From Bifidobacterium breve (GTDB lineage: Bacteria; Actinomycetota; Actinomycetes; Nanopelagicales; Nanopelagicaceae): a stretch of DNA of 38,468 nucleotides. Under the pieces are notes generated by a model. It was not told where the DNA came from. It ran no database searches and worked only from the letters and a program-made list of their open reading frames with translations. The DNA lies in assembly GCA_945873335.1 (NCBI GenBank), contig CAMCCH010000004.1, positions 1-38,468 of the forward strand, written 5' to 3'. The stretch's first letter is position 1, and every line of letters begins with the position of its first letter. Of this stretch, positions 26,421 to 34,646 are shown one piece after another. A program made the translations under genes and the position numbers.

Positions 26421-27581
26421 CTATGCCTCCATCATTGATCTAGATTGCCGAAATTCTCGCGGCATATTCCAACCTACGATTCCAGTGGTGGTTCCGTTGC
26501 TTATGGTAGCCGCGACAAAGCGGTTATCGCTAGGACTTCCGTGCACAATTGTCAGAGGAACTCCGGCTTCCAAACTGCCGAGCATGAGAATCTTGTTTCC
26601 ATAGATTTCAGACCAGAAGAATGGGTGAGTGGTAGGACTCGATTCTCCAGTGACGATAAATTTACCGACTGCTAATCCTTGCTCTATTGCAGATGTTTGA
26701 TTCTCAAGGCGCATCGCCTTCTTTGTAATCGGATTATTCCACCGCGCTACATCGCCTGCCGCATAAATGTGCGGCGCCGCTACGCCATTTGAGTCACATA
26801 AAATCCCATTAGTTATATCTAATCCAGAATTAGCCAACCATTCGACATTTGGAATACAACCAATTGCAACGACTGCAATATCACCTGTAACTGATGATCC
26901 ATCTGATAGCTCGAAAGTTATTCCTGATTCATCTTCTCTCACTGCAATAATCTCAACTCCATACTTAGTAAGTACATCATGCTCTAAAAACAAGTCATTG
27001 ACTCGAGAGGCGAAATGTCCACCAGTAAGCGGTAACTGAGGCGCTGGCATCCGATCAATGACGGTTGCCTTGATTCCAAAATCACTGAGAGCGGATATAA
27101 CTTCGGAGCCAAGCACGCCTGCGCCAATGACAACGGCGCTTTTGACTTCTGTTAGAGCATCCCGCAATCCAAGTGAATCATCGAGTGTTCGTAATACGTG
27201 GACTCGATTCATATTTTCTGTGCTCGCAAGTCTGCGAACAGATGCTCCCGTTGCAATTATCAAATCTTCAAAAGGTAGCGTTCGAGTATTTGTCTTTACT
27301 TCTTTTGATGAAACATCTAGACCTATTGCAATCTCCCCCAGAGAAAACTCAAGAGCCAATTCTGCAAATTTCTCTGATGAATCAATTGCAGTTTGACTAC
27401 CTTGCCATTTTCCAGAAAGAACCTGCTTTGAAAGTGGTGGCCTGTTGTAGGGAAGATGTTTTTCAGCACCGATAAGAGTTATCTTTTTTGTGTACCCCTC
27501 AGCGCGCAGTGATTGAGCACATGTAAGACCTGCAAGCGAAGCACCAACAATAATAAGACCAGGTTCTTCGACCGACATCAT
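26421..27581 (-). CDS. FAD-dependent ferredoxin reductase (P450 partner type)
   Basis: A 386-aa flavoprotein of the putidaredoxin-reductase / BphA4 group. It has FAD-binding IIVGASLAGLTCAQSLR at the N-terminus, YNRPPLSKQVL, the ATGASVRRL strand, a second NAD-binding Rossmann motif VVIGAGVLGSEV, and YAAGDVARW with the FAD-contacting aspartate. It would pass electrons from NAD(P)H to the adjacent ferredoxin. The track start at 27617 overlaps the ferredoxin gene. The ATG-ATG at 27581, 2 bases after the ferredoxin stop, is preferred and gives the usual short N-terminus. Confidence 0.92.
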   Translation of the reverse strand: MMSVEEPGLIIVGASLAGLTCAQSLRAEGYTKKITLIGAEKHLPYNRPPLSKQVLSGKWQGSQTAIDSSEKFAELALEFSLGEIAIGLDVSSKEVKTNTRTLPFEDLIIATGASVRRLASTENMNRVHVLRTLDDSLGLRDALTEVKSAVVIGAGVLGSEVISALSDFGIKATVIDRMPAPQLPLTGGHFASRVNDLFLEHDVLTKYGVEIIAVREDESGITFELSDGSSVTGDIAVVAIGCIPNVEWLANSGLDITNGILCDSNGVAAPHIYAAGDVARWNNPITKKAMRLENQTSAIEQGLAVGKFIVTGESSPTTHPFFWSEIYGNKILMLGSLEAGVPLTIVHGSPSDNRFVAATISNGTTTGIVGWNMPREFRQSRSMMEA

Positions 27582-27583
27582 TT

Positions 27584-27775
27584 CTACTCTTCGAGCGCAA
27601 TCGCCTTTGCTGGACATAACGTTGCCGCCTTGCGCGCAAATGCAACATATTCATCACTAGGTGTATCAGTGAGTAAAACAACCAAACCATCATCATCTTG
27701 ATCGAAAATCGAACCTGCAACTAATGCACATTGGCCCGCACCAATACAGGCTTCGCGATCTACTCTGATCTTCAT
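27584..27775 (-). CDS. Small [3Fe-4S]-type ferredoxin
   Basis: A 63-aa ferredoxin with C10-x5-C16 (CIGAGQC) and C54-P near the C-terminus. This three-cysteine pattern is typical of [3Fe-4S] (or convertible) ferredoxins that serve bacterial P450s. Electrons would flow reductase to ferredoxin to P450. A strong GAGGAGAG ribosome binding site lies 5 bases before the ATG, and this is the first gene of the ferredoxin-reductase-P450-NHL operon. The upstream 85-105 bases are AT-rich and hold the divergent promoter region with the dimethylarginine-hydrolase-like gene. Confidence 0.93.
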   Translation of the reverse strand: MKIRVDREACIGAGQCALVAGSIFDQDDDGLVVLLTDTPSDEYVAFARKAATLCPAKAIALEE

Positions 27776-27868
27776 TTACTCTCCTCGAATCTAAAATCTT
27801 ATGAGGATATTAGTGTAAAACTCGCCTAAGGTCGCGAAAGAATTTCGCTATTTCTTGATTAGTTGGTA

Positions 27869-27874
27869 CATAAT
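27869..27874 (+). promoter_or_regulatory. Candidate -10 element for a leaderless start
   Basis: CATAAT ends exactly 6 bases before the ATG at 27881 (CACCCC between). No Shine-Dalgarno is present. It supports the ATG at 27881 over the TTG at 27863. Confidence 0.45.
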
Positions 27875-27880
27875 CACCCC

Positions 27881-28738
27881 ATGACTCAATGGGGAACACC
27901 AGATATGTATTCCAATCTCGCACGAGTAATGGTGCGCACACCTACGACAACGGGAAAATTTGTCGAAGATGGCCATTGGCGTATGCCAGATACTGTGGCA
28001 CTCCTTGAAGAGCACAAATCATTTACTCGATTACTGGAATCCCTTGGTTGCACAGTAGATGTTGCGGGTTCAATAGAAGGTCTCGTTGATTCCGTTTATA
28101 TGCACGATCCAATGATCATGACTCCACACGGTGCAATCCTTTTGAAAATGGCAAAGCCGGTGCGCTCCACCGAGCCAGGTTTCTTTCGAAAAGATTTAGA
28201 AAAGATTGGCGTTCCAATCCTTGGAGAACTAACTGCTCCCGCATATGCAGATGGTGGCGACAAAGTTTGGCTCGATGAGAAGACGCTACTCATTGGACAT
28301 AGCTACCGCACTAATACAGCAGGTATCGAACAAATTCGCGATCTCCTTGCACCTTTTGGCGTAGATGTTCTCTCCTTTGATTTACCGCACTATGAAGGAC
28401 CAGGGGCTGTTCTTCATTTGATGAGTGTTCTCTCCCCTATCGCTGGTGATAAAGCCGTTGTTTATGAACCACTTGCACCTGCGCGATTGCTTCAATATTT
28501 AGAATCACGCGGAATTACTTGGTTTACAGTGAGTGAGAAAGAGATGCTGACACAAGGCAGCAACATCTTGGCTGTTCGCCCCAACGTTGTTGTACTTGCC
28601 GCGGGTAATCCAGAGATTGAAAGTAAATTGAAGGCAGCGGGCGTTGAAGTACATCTCTTTGCCGGAAATAACGTTGCAGTCAAAGGCGATGGCGGTCCGA
28701 CATGTATGACTGCGCCATTGCTACGGGTTCCAAACTAA
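27881..28738 (+). CDS. Dimethylarginine dimethylaminohydrolase-like (amidinotransferase superfamily)
   Basis: A 285-aa guanidino-modifying enzyme of the pentein fold. Visible features are VYMHDPMIMTPHG, the acidic ADGGDKVWLDEKTLLIGHSYRTN, the catalytic-histidine region GAVLHLMSVLSPI, and the C-terminal nucleophile in GDGGPTCMTAPLLR (C about residue 275). The layout fits dimethylarginine hydrolases, which yield citrulline, although arginine deiminase-like or amidinotransferase activity cannot be excluded. The ORF track uses a TTG at 27863; the ATG at 27881 with CATAAT 6 bases upstream is preferred. It converges with the secreted-protein gene, overlapping by 4 bases (CTAA encodes both stops). 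Confidence 0.8.
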   Translation: MTQWGTPDMYSNLARVMVRTPTTTGKFVEDGHWRMPDTVALLEEHKSFTRLLESLGCTVDVAGSIEGLVDSVYMHDPMIMTPHGAILLKMAKPVRSTEPGFFRKDLEKIGVPILGELTAPAYADGGDKVWLDEKTLLIGHSYRTNTAGIEQIRDLLAPFGVDVLSFDLPHYEGPGAVLHLMSVLSPIAGDKAVVYEPLAPARLLQYLESRGITWFTVSEKEMLTQGSNILAVRPNVVVLAAGNPEIESKLKAAGVEVHLFAGNNVAVKGDGGPTCMTAPLLRVPN

Positions 28739-30408
28739 ACTTTCTTGTATCCCTTAGGACATACTGGTTTAGCGCCAACAATCTTTTGAGTTACTGAACC
28801 CTTTTTGCACTTGATGGCAATACTCTTTGGCGCAATCGCTTTAGTAGCAGCTTTTGCTTCCCCGGCTGGTTTTTCAGCAGCTGGTTCAGTAGGTGCTTTT
28901 ACTGCTACTTGAGTGAGCTTTATTCGAATAGTTGGCACCGAGAAAGTGAAGTTCTTTGCCGATAGTTTCATCCAACCATTCTTTTCACTGAGCAAAGTTG
29001 TTGCAACATTTTGGACTGAGCCATCACCAGAGGTGATCGAAATCGTTGCACTCACTGGAGCCTTAGAAAAACCATAAAGGCAGCGCGCTGTATCTGATTT
29101 CATATTCAATTCATACGACCCCTTGAATTCAGCATTATCAAAACCGTTATGCGGACCAGCAACTTTGTAAGTCATAAATCCATCAACGAGTTCAGGCGGA
29201 CTTGGATCATAGATACTTGCATTGGTTGAAATTATTCCTATCAAGCCATTTTTCGCATCGAAGCATGCTGGCCAACGAGCAACGCGCCAATTACCTGGAG
29301 TCATACCTGTGATATCCCATCTCGAATTCTCAACAGGTGCCGCTTTCAAGTATTTTGCGAGAGCATCGACATAACCCACATTGAAGTTTGGATCCTCGGG
29401 ATTTTGCGTGTAGAGATACTGCCAATTCAACCGGTCACCTTGAGGTCGCTCGACGGGACAATCACGACCTCCGCAATTCATAAAAGCGGCGCTCAGAGCC
29501 TTATCTGCCGCAATCTCAGAAGTCTTTATTTCTGCGTAGCTAATGGGGACTTGGATTGAATTTCCTTCGATGCGTATTGAATTGATTTCTGAGGTCAGGG
29601 GTTCAACAGAAACGGAGGCATCCCCGACGCGTCCAAAGAGCCAACCAGTAATGCGATTATCCATCTGCATCGTCAAGCCGATTTTTTGGTTCTTGGTGAA
29701 CTCACTGCGGATTGCACATTTACCTAGTTCAATCCACGCACAATCAAATCCCCGCTCAAAGGGGCTTCCATCTGTAGAGAAGGATTCAAAGAAATCATCT
29801 CCTGAAGGCAAAGTGCGAACACGGAAAGGTACATAGTTGCCGGATACATATTTCACTGGAATTACAGATGCATTGAAGGAAAAGACATATGCAACTCCTG
29901 GGTCACGTGTTGCAGGGTTGTAATCAATGTTGTAGCGAATAGAGATTTGTACCCCGTATAAGTTTCCGGCATCATCTTTCCACACACTTATTGCGCCACC
30001 TTGTGGCGTTTGAGCTTTTGCGTTCGCTGCGATTTTAGGCATATCTATTTCGTGATCAAATATCGCTTTTTTTAGATTTCCAGATGAATCCCCTAAATCA
30101 AATTCCTTGATGCACATATCACTCGGCGTTGAATTTGCCGTGCATGGTGGAACAATAAAATTGAGCATCAGCGCTCGTAGAGATTTGCAACGAGGGTCAT
30201 CGACAGCAGAACAATAAAGTTGCTTCCCGCTGACATCGTCACGGCCCCATATTTGTGAATAATTCAATTGGCCAGATTCGATATCCCGAAATACAAAGCT
30301 AGACATGCCCGCTACTGGTTGATTCATCTGCCATGCGGCTTGCGCAGGGGTGGCAATCGGAAGAACTAGTGCCGCAATAGCTAAGGCAACAGATATAAGT
30401 TTCTTCAT
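28735..30408 (-). CDS. Secreted 12-cysteine protein A with C-terminal two-cysteine module
   Basis: A 557-aa protein that I do not recognise by family. It has a clear signal peptide (MKKLISVALAIAALVLPIATPAQA, probable cleavage after AQA). The mature part holds 12 cysteines, mostly paired (for example YCSAVDDPRC, PPCTANSTPSDMC, DCAWIELGKC, NCGGRDC). A Pro/Ala/Lys-rich linker (about 515-530) leads to the end module IKCKKG...GAKPVCPKGYKKV. It is a paralogue of the adjacent gene. The ATG at 30408 (MKKL) with GGAGAGG 8 bases upstream is preferred over 30444. It is the third gene of an esterase-B-A run. A cell-surface role is inferred. Confidence 0.8.
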   Translation of the reverse strand: MKKLISVALAIAALVLPIATPAQAAWQMNQPVAGMSSFVFRDIESGQLNYSQIWGRDDVSGKQLYCSAVDDPRCKSLRALMLNFIVPPCTANSTPSDMCIKEFDLGDSSGNLKKAIFDHEIDMPKIAANAKAQTPQGGAISVWKDDAGNLYGVQISIRYNIDYNPATRDPGVAYVFSFNASVIPVKYVSGNYVPFRVRTLPSGDDFFESFSTDGSPFERGFDCAWIELGKCAIRSEFTKNQKIGLTMQMDNRITGWLFGRVGDASVSVEPLTSEINSIRIEGNSIQVPISYAEIKTSEIAADKALSAAFMNCGGRDCPVERPQGDRLNWQYLYTQNPEDPNFNVGYVDALAKYLKAAPVENSRWDITGMTPGNWRVARWPACFDAKNGLIGIISTNASIYDPSPPELVDGFMTYKVAGPHNGFDNAEFKGSYELNMKSDTARCLYGFSKAPVSATISITSGDGSVQNVATTLLSEKNGWMKLSAKNFTFSVPTIRIKLTQVAVKAPTEPAAEKPAGEAKAATKAIAPKSIAIKCKKGSVTQKIVGAKPVCPKGYKKV

Positions 30409-30481
30409 TTCAAAGGCCTCTCCGCCAGCAACACCGTAAGGCAACTATTCACAGACTTAGTCACATTGTCGAGTGAACACG

Positions 30482-32122
30482 CTACTTCTTCGTGTACCCC
30501 TTTGGGCACTTTGGTGTTACCCCTTTGACCTTCACAGTTGTTTTACCTTTCGTGCAAGATATTGTCTTAGATGCAGCTTTGATAGACGAATTAGAGAAGG
30601 CGAACTCAATATTTGGAGTCGAATAACTGAACTTCTTCGCAGCAAAATTTACCCAACCATTTTCTTCCAAGATAGCTGCTTCTGAATAATTCAATCTCTC
30701 CCCTGCCTTTGAAAATGCTGACGCAGTAACGCTGCTAGGGGTCACATTTGATTTCAAAAGACATCGCAAGATATCCGCTCGCATAGCCACTTGATAGTCA
30801 ACTTTATTGATCTGTGATTGCGCATTCTTGAGTGCGCCTGAAACTTTTGAGACCAATTTCTGATTTTGAATCTCTGGAGGGTTCATTTGATACAGGCTCG
30901 CATTTGTAGAGACTACGCCTGCAAGATTTTTGGACTTAGAAACACAGGGTGACCATGAAATTCCTTGACGCCATTTTGATTCAGGCATCGAGGTCACTTG
31001 CCATTGGCTATCGACACCTTGAATATCGGTAAGCCCGTTAGAAACGACATCTGCCAAACCGATGTTGAACTCCGCATCTTTGAGGTTATCAGTGAGAATT
31101 CCCTCCCAGATTACATTCTCATACTGTTCATATGCTTGAGGGCATACCACGACTTCATCACCACAACGATTGTATGCCGCTTTTAATTCTCTGACTTTAT
31201 TGATATCCAAAACATTATTAATTGCATAAACAGGTGAAGATACTGATGCTCTTCCACCAATTACTAAAAGATTAGCGGATGCCGAAATTTTCTTCTCTTG
31301 AATTTTCAAATCTAAAATTTGTGAGGAAAGCCAACCCTGTAATTTGTTATCCATCTGCATCGATATTGATACATTTGTATCATCAAGAAAATGGCCTTGA
31401 GTCACGCACAATCCTTTTTCGCTCCAATGACAATCACTATCATCGTCTAGTTTCCCTGATGACGGATTTACACCCAAGAGATCCGAATCACCATCGGTGA
31501 CGATGAAATCAAGTGGAGCAAATTTTCCCGATTTGTATTTCACAGGATGGATGGCAATTTTGAAATCCACCAAATTAGCCAGATTGACTTTATTAGTCTC
31601 TTTATTTTTTGTGACTACGTAAGTGAGCGAAACTTCAGTGGCGACCTCAGATGCAGGGTCTTTAGACTTGCCCGGTGCAAACTTCCATATTGAAATTCCT
31701 CCCCCAACCCCAATCTTCGCGGCTGTGTTAGCGGCAATTCTTGGTGTGGGAACTTCGCGAAGAAAAGTCGCTGGAATCATCTTTCCATCGCGGCCTGTCA
31801 TCTCTACACCACGAATACAGAAATCTGAACTCGTCGATTTCGCAGAACAGTGTGGAAGAATTATTTGAACTCGAAACTCATCAAGACTAGAACAACGAGA
31901 ATCATTCAGCGCTTTACAGATTCGCTGCTTTCCATCACTAGTCGTTCCACTAATTATTGAGCTACGCACCTTACCGTGCTCGAGTATTTGGAAAACTATG
32001 TTTGATTTCGATGTATCAAGTTCGGGAACAGTAATCATTGTGTGAGCGGCTGCCGGATTCGAAGTTGAAACCGTGGAGACCAGAAATACGAATACAAAAA
32101 GTATTCTTTTGAAATCGATCAC
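30482..32122 (-). CDS. Secreted 12-cysteine protein B with C-terminal two-cysteine module
   Basis: A 546-aa paralogue of the downstream protein A. It has an N-terminal signal peptide (hydrophobic FVFVFLVSTVS, then NPAAA). All 12 cysteines fall at matching positions (RICKALNDSRC, PHCSAKSTSSDFC, DCHWSEKGLC, RCGDEVVVC, SPC, RCL, SCTKG, KCPKG). Shared blocks include MQMDN-[KR], the IISTNASIY/VVSTNASLY stretch, and a final CPKGY-[TK]-K. It lacks the Ala/Pro linker seen in A. The start is GTG overlapping the esterase stop (GTGA), so expression is coupled. The function is unknown. The 73 bases before gene A contain no clear promoter. Confidence 0.8.
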   Translation of the reverse strand: MIDFKRILFVFVFLVSTVSTSNPAAAHTMITVPELDTSKSNIVFQILEHGKVRSSIISGTTSDGKQRICKALNDSRCSSLDEFRVQIILPHCSAKSTSSDFCIRGVEMTGRDGKMIPATFLREVPTPRIAANTAAKIGVGGGISIWKFAPGKSKDPASEVATEVSLTYVVTKNKETNKVNLANLVDFKIAIHPVKYKSGKFAPLDFIVTDGDSDLLGVNPSSGKLDDDSDCHWSEKGLCVTQGHFLDDTNVSISMQMDNKLQGWLSSQILDLKIQEKKISASANLLVIGGRASVSSPVYAINNVLDINKVRELKAAYNRCGDEVVVCPQAYEQYENVIWEGILTDNLKDAEFNIGLADVVSNGLTDIQGVDSQWQVTSMPESKWRQGISWSPCVSKSKNLAGVVSTNASLYQMNPPEIQNQKLVSKVSGALKNAQSQINKVDYQVAMRADILRCLLKSNVTPSSVTASAFSKAGERLNYSEAAILEENGWVNFAAKKFSYSTPNIEFAFSNSSIKAASKTISCTKGKTTVKVKGVTPKCPKGYTKK

Positions 32123-32889
32123 TTTGTTAGTCCTTCAATAAAGGTCAAGGAGTTTTGAAAGATAAGTTCAGCATCATAATCCAGGGTGGCAACGTGATAA
32201 CTGTTAGTCAATTCGATGCGGTTCTTATTAGTCGAGGAAATTCCCTTCATCACTATTTCTGTGTTCGAAACAGGCAATGTGTGATCATCAACGCTATGAA
32301 ATAATTGAACAGGCAAAGTAATTTCCCCTAATTTCTCACGAGTGATTTTGAGCATCTTGAGAAGTTCGTGAACACCTACAAGCGGAGTCGCGTTATATCC
32401 CCATTCTGAAATTCCAGGGCGTTTGATATCACCTGACACCGCTTTACGCATTTTTACAATGCGCGATACCCACCATGCTACTGGTACTGGAACAAATGGA
32501 AGATGAATCATTGGATTAACAAGGATGATGCCGCGGATTCTTGATTGATGTTTTTGTGTTACATGCAATGTGGTTCCGCCACCCATCGATAAACCACACA
32601 TAAAAATAACATCACATTTTTGTGACAATTCATCCAAAACTGACTCCACACATGCCGGCCACTCTTGCCACTTCACCCTATTCAAATCTTCTGGCTTTGT
32701 TCCATGACCTGGTAACAAGGGAACTCGCACTGTGTATCCGCGACCATTGAGAAACTCCGCCCACGGCCGCATCGATGCAGGAGAGCCAGTGAATCCATGA
32801 ACAAGAATGATTCCAATTCTTTCGTTAGCGCCACTTCCTTGGGCGGCGAAAGATTGAAGTAATCCGGCAGGTGCCCCATGTGAACTCAT
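32119..32889 (-). CDS. Alpha/beta hydrolase (carboxylesterase / monoacylglycerol lipase-like)
   Basis: A 256-aa serine hydrolase. The oxyanion-hole HGFTGSPASM lies near residue 30, the nucleophile elbow GLSMGGG near 98, the acid in HSVDDHTLP (about 205) and the base histidine in NSYHVATLDYD (about 232). This resembles carboxylesterase Est30 and monoacylglycerol lipases; the substrate is unknown. No signal peptide is seen. The ORF track begins at 32925; the ATG at 32889 (MSSHGAPAGL) has TACCTT exactly 6 bases upstream, so a leaderless start is likely. It heads a run with the two secreted 12-cysteine proteins. Confidence 0.88.
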   Translation of the reverse strand: MSSHGAPAGLLQSFAAQGSGANERIGIILVHGFTGSPASMRPWAEFLNGRGYTVRVPLLPGHGTKPEDLNRVKWQEWPACVESVLDELSQKCDVIFMCGLSMGGGTTLHVTQKHQSRIRGIILVNPMIHLPFVPVPVAWWVSRIVKMRKAVSGDIKRPGISEWGYNATPLVGVHELLKMLKITREKLGEITLPVQLFHSVDDHTLPVSNTEIVMKGISSTNKNRIELTNSYHVATLDYDAELIFQNSLTFIEGLTK

Positions 32890-32895
32890 GGGGCT

Positions 32896-32936
32896 AAGGT
32901 ACGCCTTACATCCTTGTCTGTTCAATCACCTACCAT
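32896..32936. promoter_or_regulatory. Divergent -10-like elements between the esterase and exonuclease genes
   Basis: On the minus strand TACCTT (32901-32896) is 6 bases before the esterase ATG. On the plus strand TACCAT (32931-32936) is 8 bases before the exonuclease ATG at 32945. Neither start has a convincing ribosome binding site. Confidence 0.4.
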
Positions 32937-32944
32937 CAGACAAT

Positions 32945-33604
32945 ATGAACGTTGCGCGAAGTTCCAATACCAATAATGGCCGACACCTGAGTTCGACCAC
33001 TTTTGTTATTTTGGATCTAGAAACAACCGGTGCTTCACCAAATGCAGGTGCGGGTATCACAGAGATTGGTGCGGTGAAAGTTCGCGGCGGTGAAGTAATT
33101 GGAATTTTCGAAACTTTCATCAATCCTAGAGAATCAATTCCGCCATATATAACTGAGCTTACTGGAATCACAGATGAAATGGTCATGTATGCCCCGCCTA
33201 TTGAAAACGCGCTACCAACACTTTTGGAATTCTTAGGCCATGAAGATGAATGCATCCTGGTTGCACACAACGCACCCTTTGATTTAGGTTTTCTCAAAGC
33301 AGCATCGGCGATGCATGAGTATCCGTGGCCGAAATATCAAGTGTTAGACACTGTAAAACTCGCACGCCATTTACTGACTCGAGATGAAGTCTACGACTGC
33401 AAACTTTCGACACTTGCACAATTCTTTGATACACCTATCCAACCAACGCACCGCGCACTCGATGATGCCCACTCCACCGTTGCAGTTTTACATGGCCTCT
33501 TTGAAAGACTTGGAGGTTTTGAGGTTGATACGGTGGAAAAACTCTTTGAATTTCTTGCAGATAAGAAGAAGCGCTTGCGGGAGAAAATACCAAAAGAGTT
33601 CTAG
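32945..33604 (+). CDS. DnaQ-like 3'-5' exonuclease (DEDDh family)
   Basis: A 219-aa exonuclease domain protein. Motif ExoI is FVILDLETTG, ExoII is VAHNAPFDLGFL, and ExoIII is THRALDDAHSTV with the h-type histidine. Such domains proofread for DNA polymerase III or act alone in repair or RNA trimming; here nothing else is fused, so its partner is unclear. The ORF track start at 32888 overlaps the divergent esterase. The ATG at 32945 (MNVARSSNTN) is chosen. Its stop shares the palindrome CTAG with the convergent trpD stop. Confidence 0.9.
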   Translation: MNVARSSNTNNGRHLSSTTFVILDLETTGASPNAGAGITEIGAVKVRGGEVIGIFETFINPRESIPPYITELTGITDEMVMYAPPIENALPTLLEFLGHEDECILVAHNAPFDLGFLKAASAMHEYPWPKYQVLDTVKLARHLLTRDEVYDCKLSTLAQFFDTPIQPTHRALDDAHSTVAVLHGLFERLGGFEVDTVEKLFEFLADKKKRLREKIPKEF

Positions 33605-34635
33605 GAAGAAATCTTCTTACTCAGTTCGCCCCATTGCAGCACCAATCTAGATGCGGCTCCGCTATCAATAGCAATGACAGCTTGCTCAATTCCAGATTTC
33701 ATTCGCTCATGTAAAGAGAGTTCGAACTTTCCAGCGTAAGCAGCAATAGCAGCAGCTGCGTTGAGAACCACTGCATCGCGATGTGGGCCGCGCTCCCCCG
33801 AAAAGATTGCATTGGTGATCCGTGCATTTTCAACACTATCTCCTCCGACGAGGGCCGATATTGGAGCACGTTCAATTCCGAAATCTAACGGGTCCAAAAG
33901 ATCACTTGAAATACTTCCTTTTCCAATCGTTAGGACTGAGGTAGTCGTAGCAAGTGTTATCTCGTCTAACCCATCATCTCCGCGGAATACAAAGCCATCG
34001 ACTCCTCGATCAGCTAATACTTGTGCCATTACTAAATGCATTCGATCATTTGCAACGCCAATGGCTGCCGCTTTCGGACGTGCTGGATTTGCAAGTGGTC
34101 CCAAAATATTGAATACAGTTGGCACTCCTAACTCTTTACGAGCAGGGGCTGCAAAGCGCATCGCTGGATGAAATTTAGGCGCAAAACAAAATCCAATTCC
34201 CAGCTCGGAAAAAGTCTGCTCAACACCTTTGCCATCAAGGCCAATGGTTATACCGAGTGCCTCTAGGAGGTCCGCCGAACCTGACTTAGATGAGGCTGCG
34301 CGATTTCCATGTTTGAGAACTTTCGCTCCAGCTGCCGCTGCAATTATTGCGGCAGTTGTCGAAATATTTATCGTATGTGCGCCGTCGCCACCAGTTCCAA
34401 CTGTGTCTACTGCTCTCTCATTTATTGATATCGGTGCACAGTGTTGATACATCTGTGCCACCAGCGCACCGACTTCTTCAGAAGTTTCGCCTTTTGCCTT
34501 TAGGGCCAGCAAAAATTCTTTAGTAGTTTCTATATCTGTGCGATCTTCAAGAATTTCATTGATGCACCACGAGATATCGCCAACTTCTAAATCAAGTCCG
34601 CTCTTGAGGCGATCAATATGAGTACGCCAGCTCAT
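33601..34635 (-). CDS. trpD: Anthranilate phosphoribosyltransferase
   Basis: A 344-aa enzyme of the second committed step of tryptophan synthesis, joining anthranilate with PRPP. The PRPP-binding GTGGDGAHTINIS (about 82), KHGNRAASSKSGSADLLEALG (about 108) and the DGLDEIT-like metal site GDDGLDEITLATTT (about 220) are all present. Length is normal. No other trp genes are nearby; the position next to ctaE-qcrCAB resembles the mycobacterial order. It follows the receiver-like gene by 11 bases on the same strand. Confidence 0.96.
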   Translation of the reverse strand: MSWRTHIDRLKSGLDLEVGDISWCINEILEDRTDIETTKEFLLALKAKGETSEEVGALVAQMYQHCAPISINERAVDTVGTGGDGAHTINISTTAAIIAAAAGAKVLKHGNRAASSKSGSADLLEALGITIGLDGKGVEQTFSELGIGFCFAPKFHPAMRFAAPARKELGVPTVFNILGPLANPARPKAAAIGVANDRMHLVMAQVLADRGVDGFVFRGDDGLDEITLATTTSVLTIGKGSISSDLLDPLDFGIERAPISALVGGDSVENARITNAIFSGERGPHRDAVVLNAAAAIAAYAGKFELSLHERMKSGIEQAVIAIDSGAASRLVLQWGELSKKISS

Positions 34636-34646
34636 CTCAATAGAAC

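Noticed and set aside
33601-33604. CTAG palindrome encoding stop codons on both strands (dnaQ-like and trpD)
   Set aside because: A natural result of compact convergent genes, as also seen at 28735-28738; not evidence of a regulatory site.
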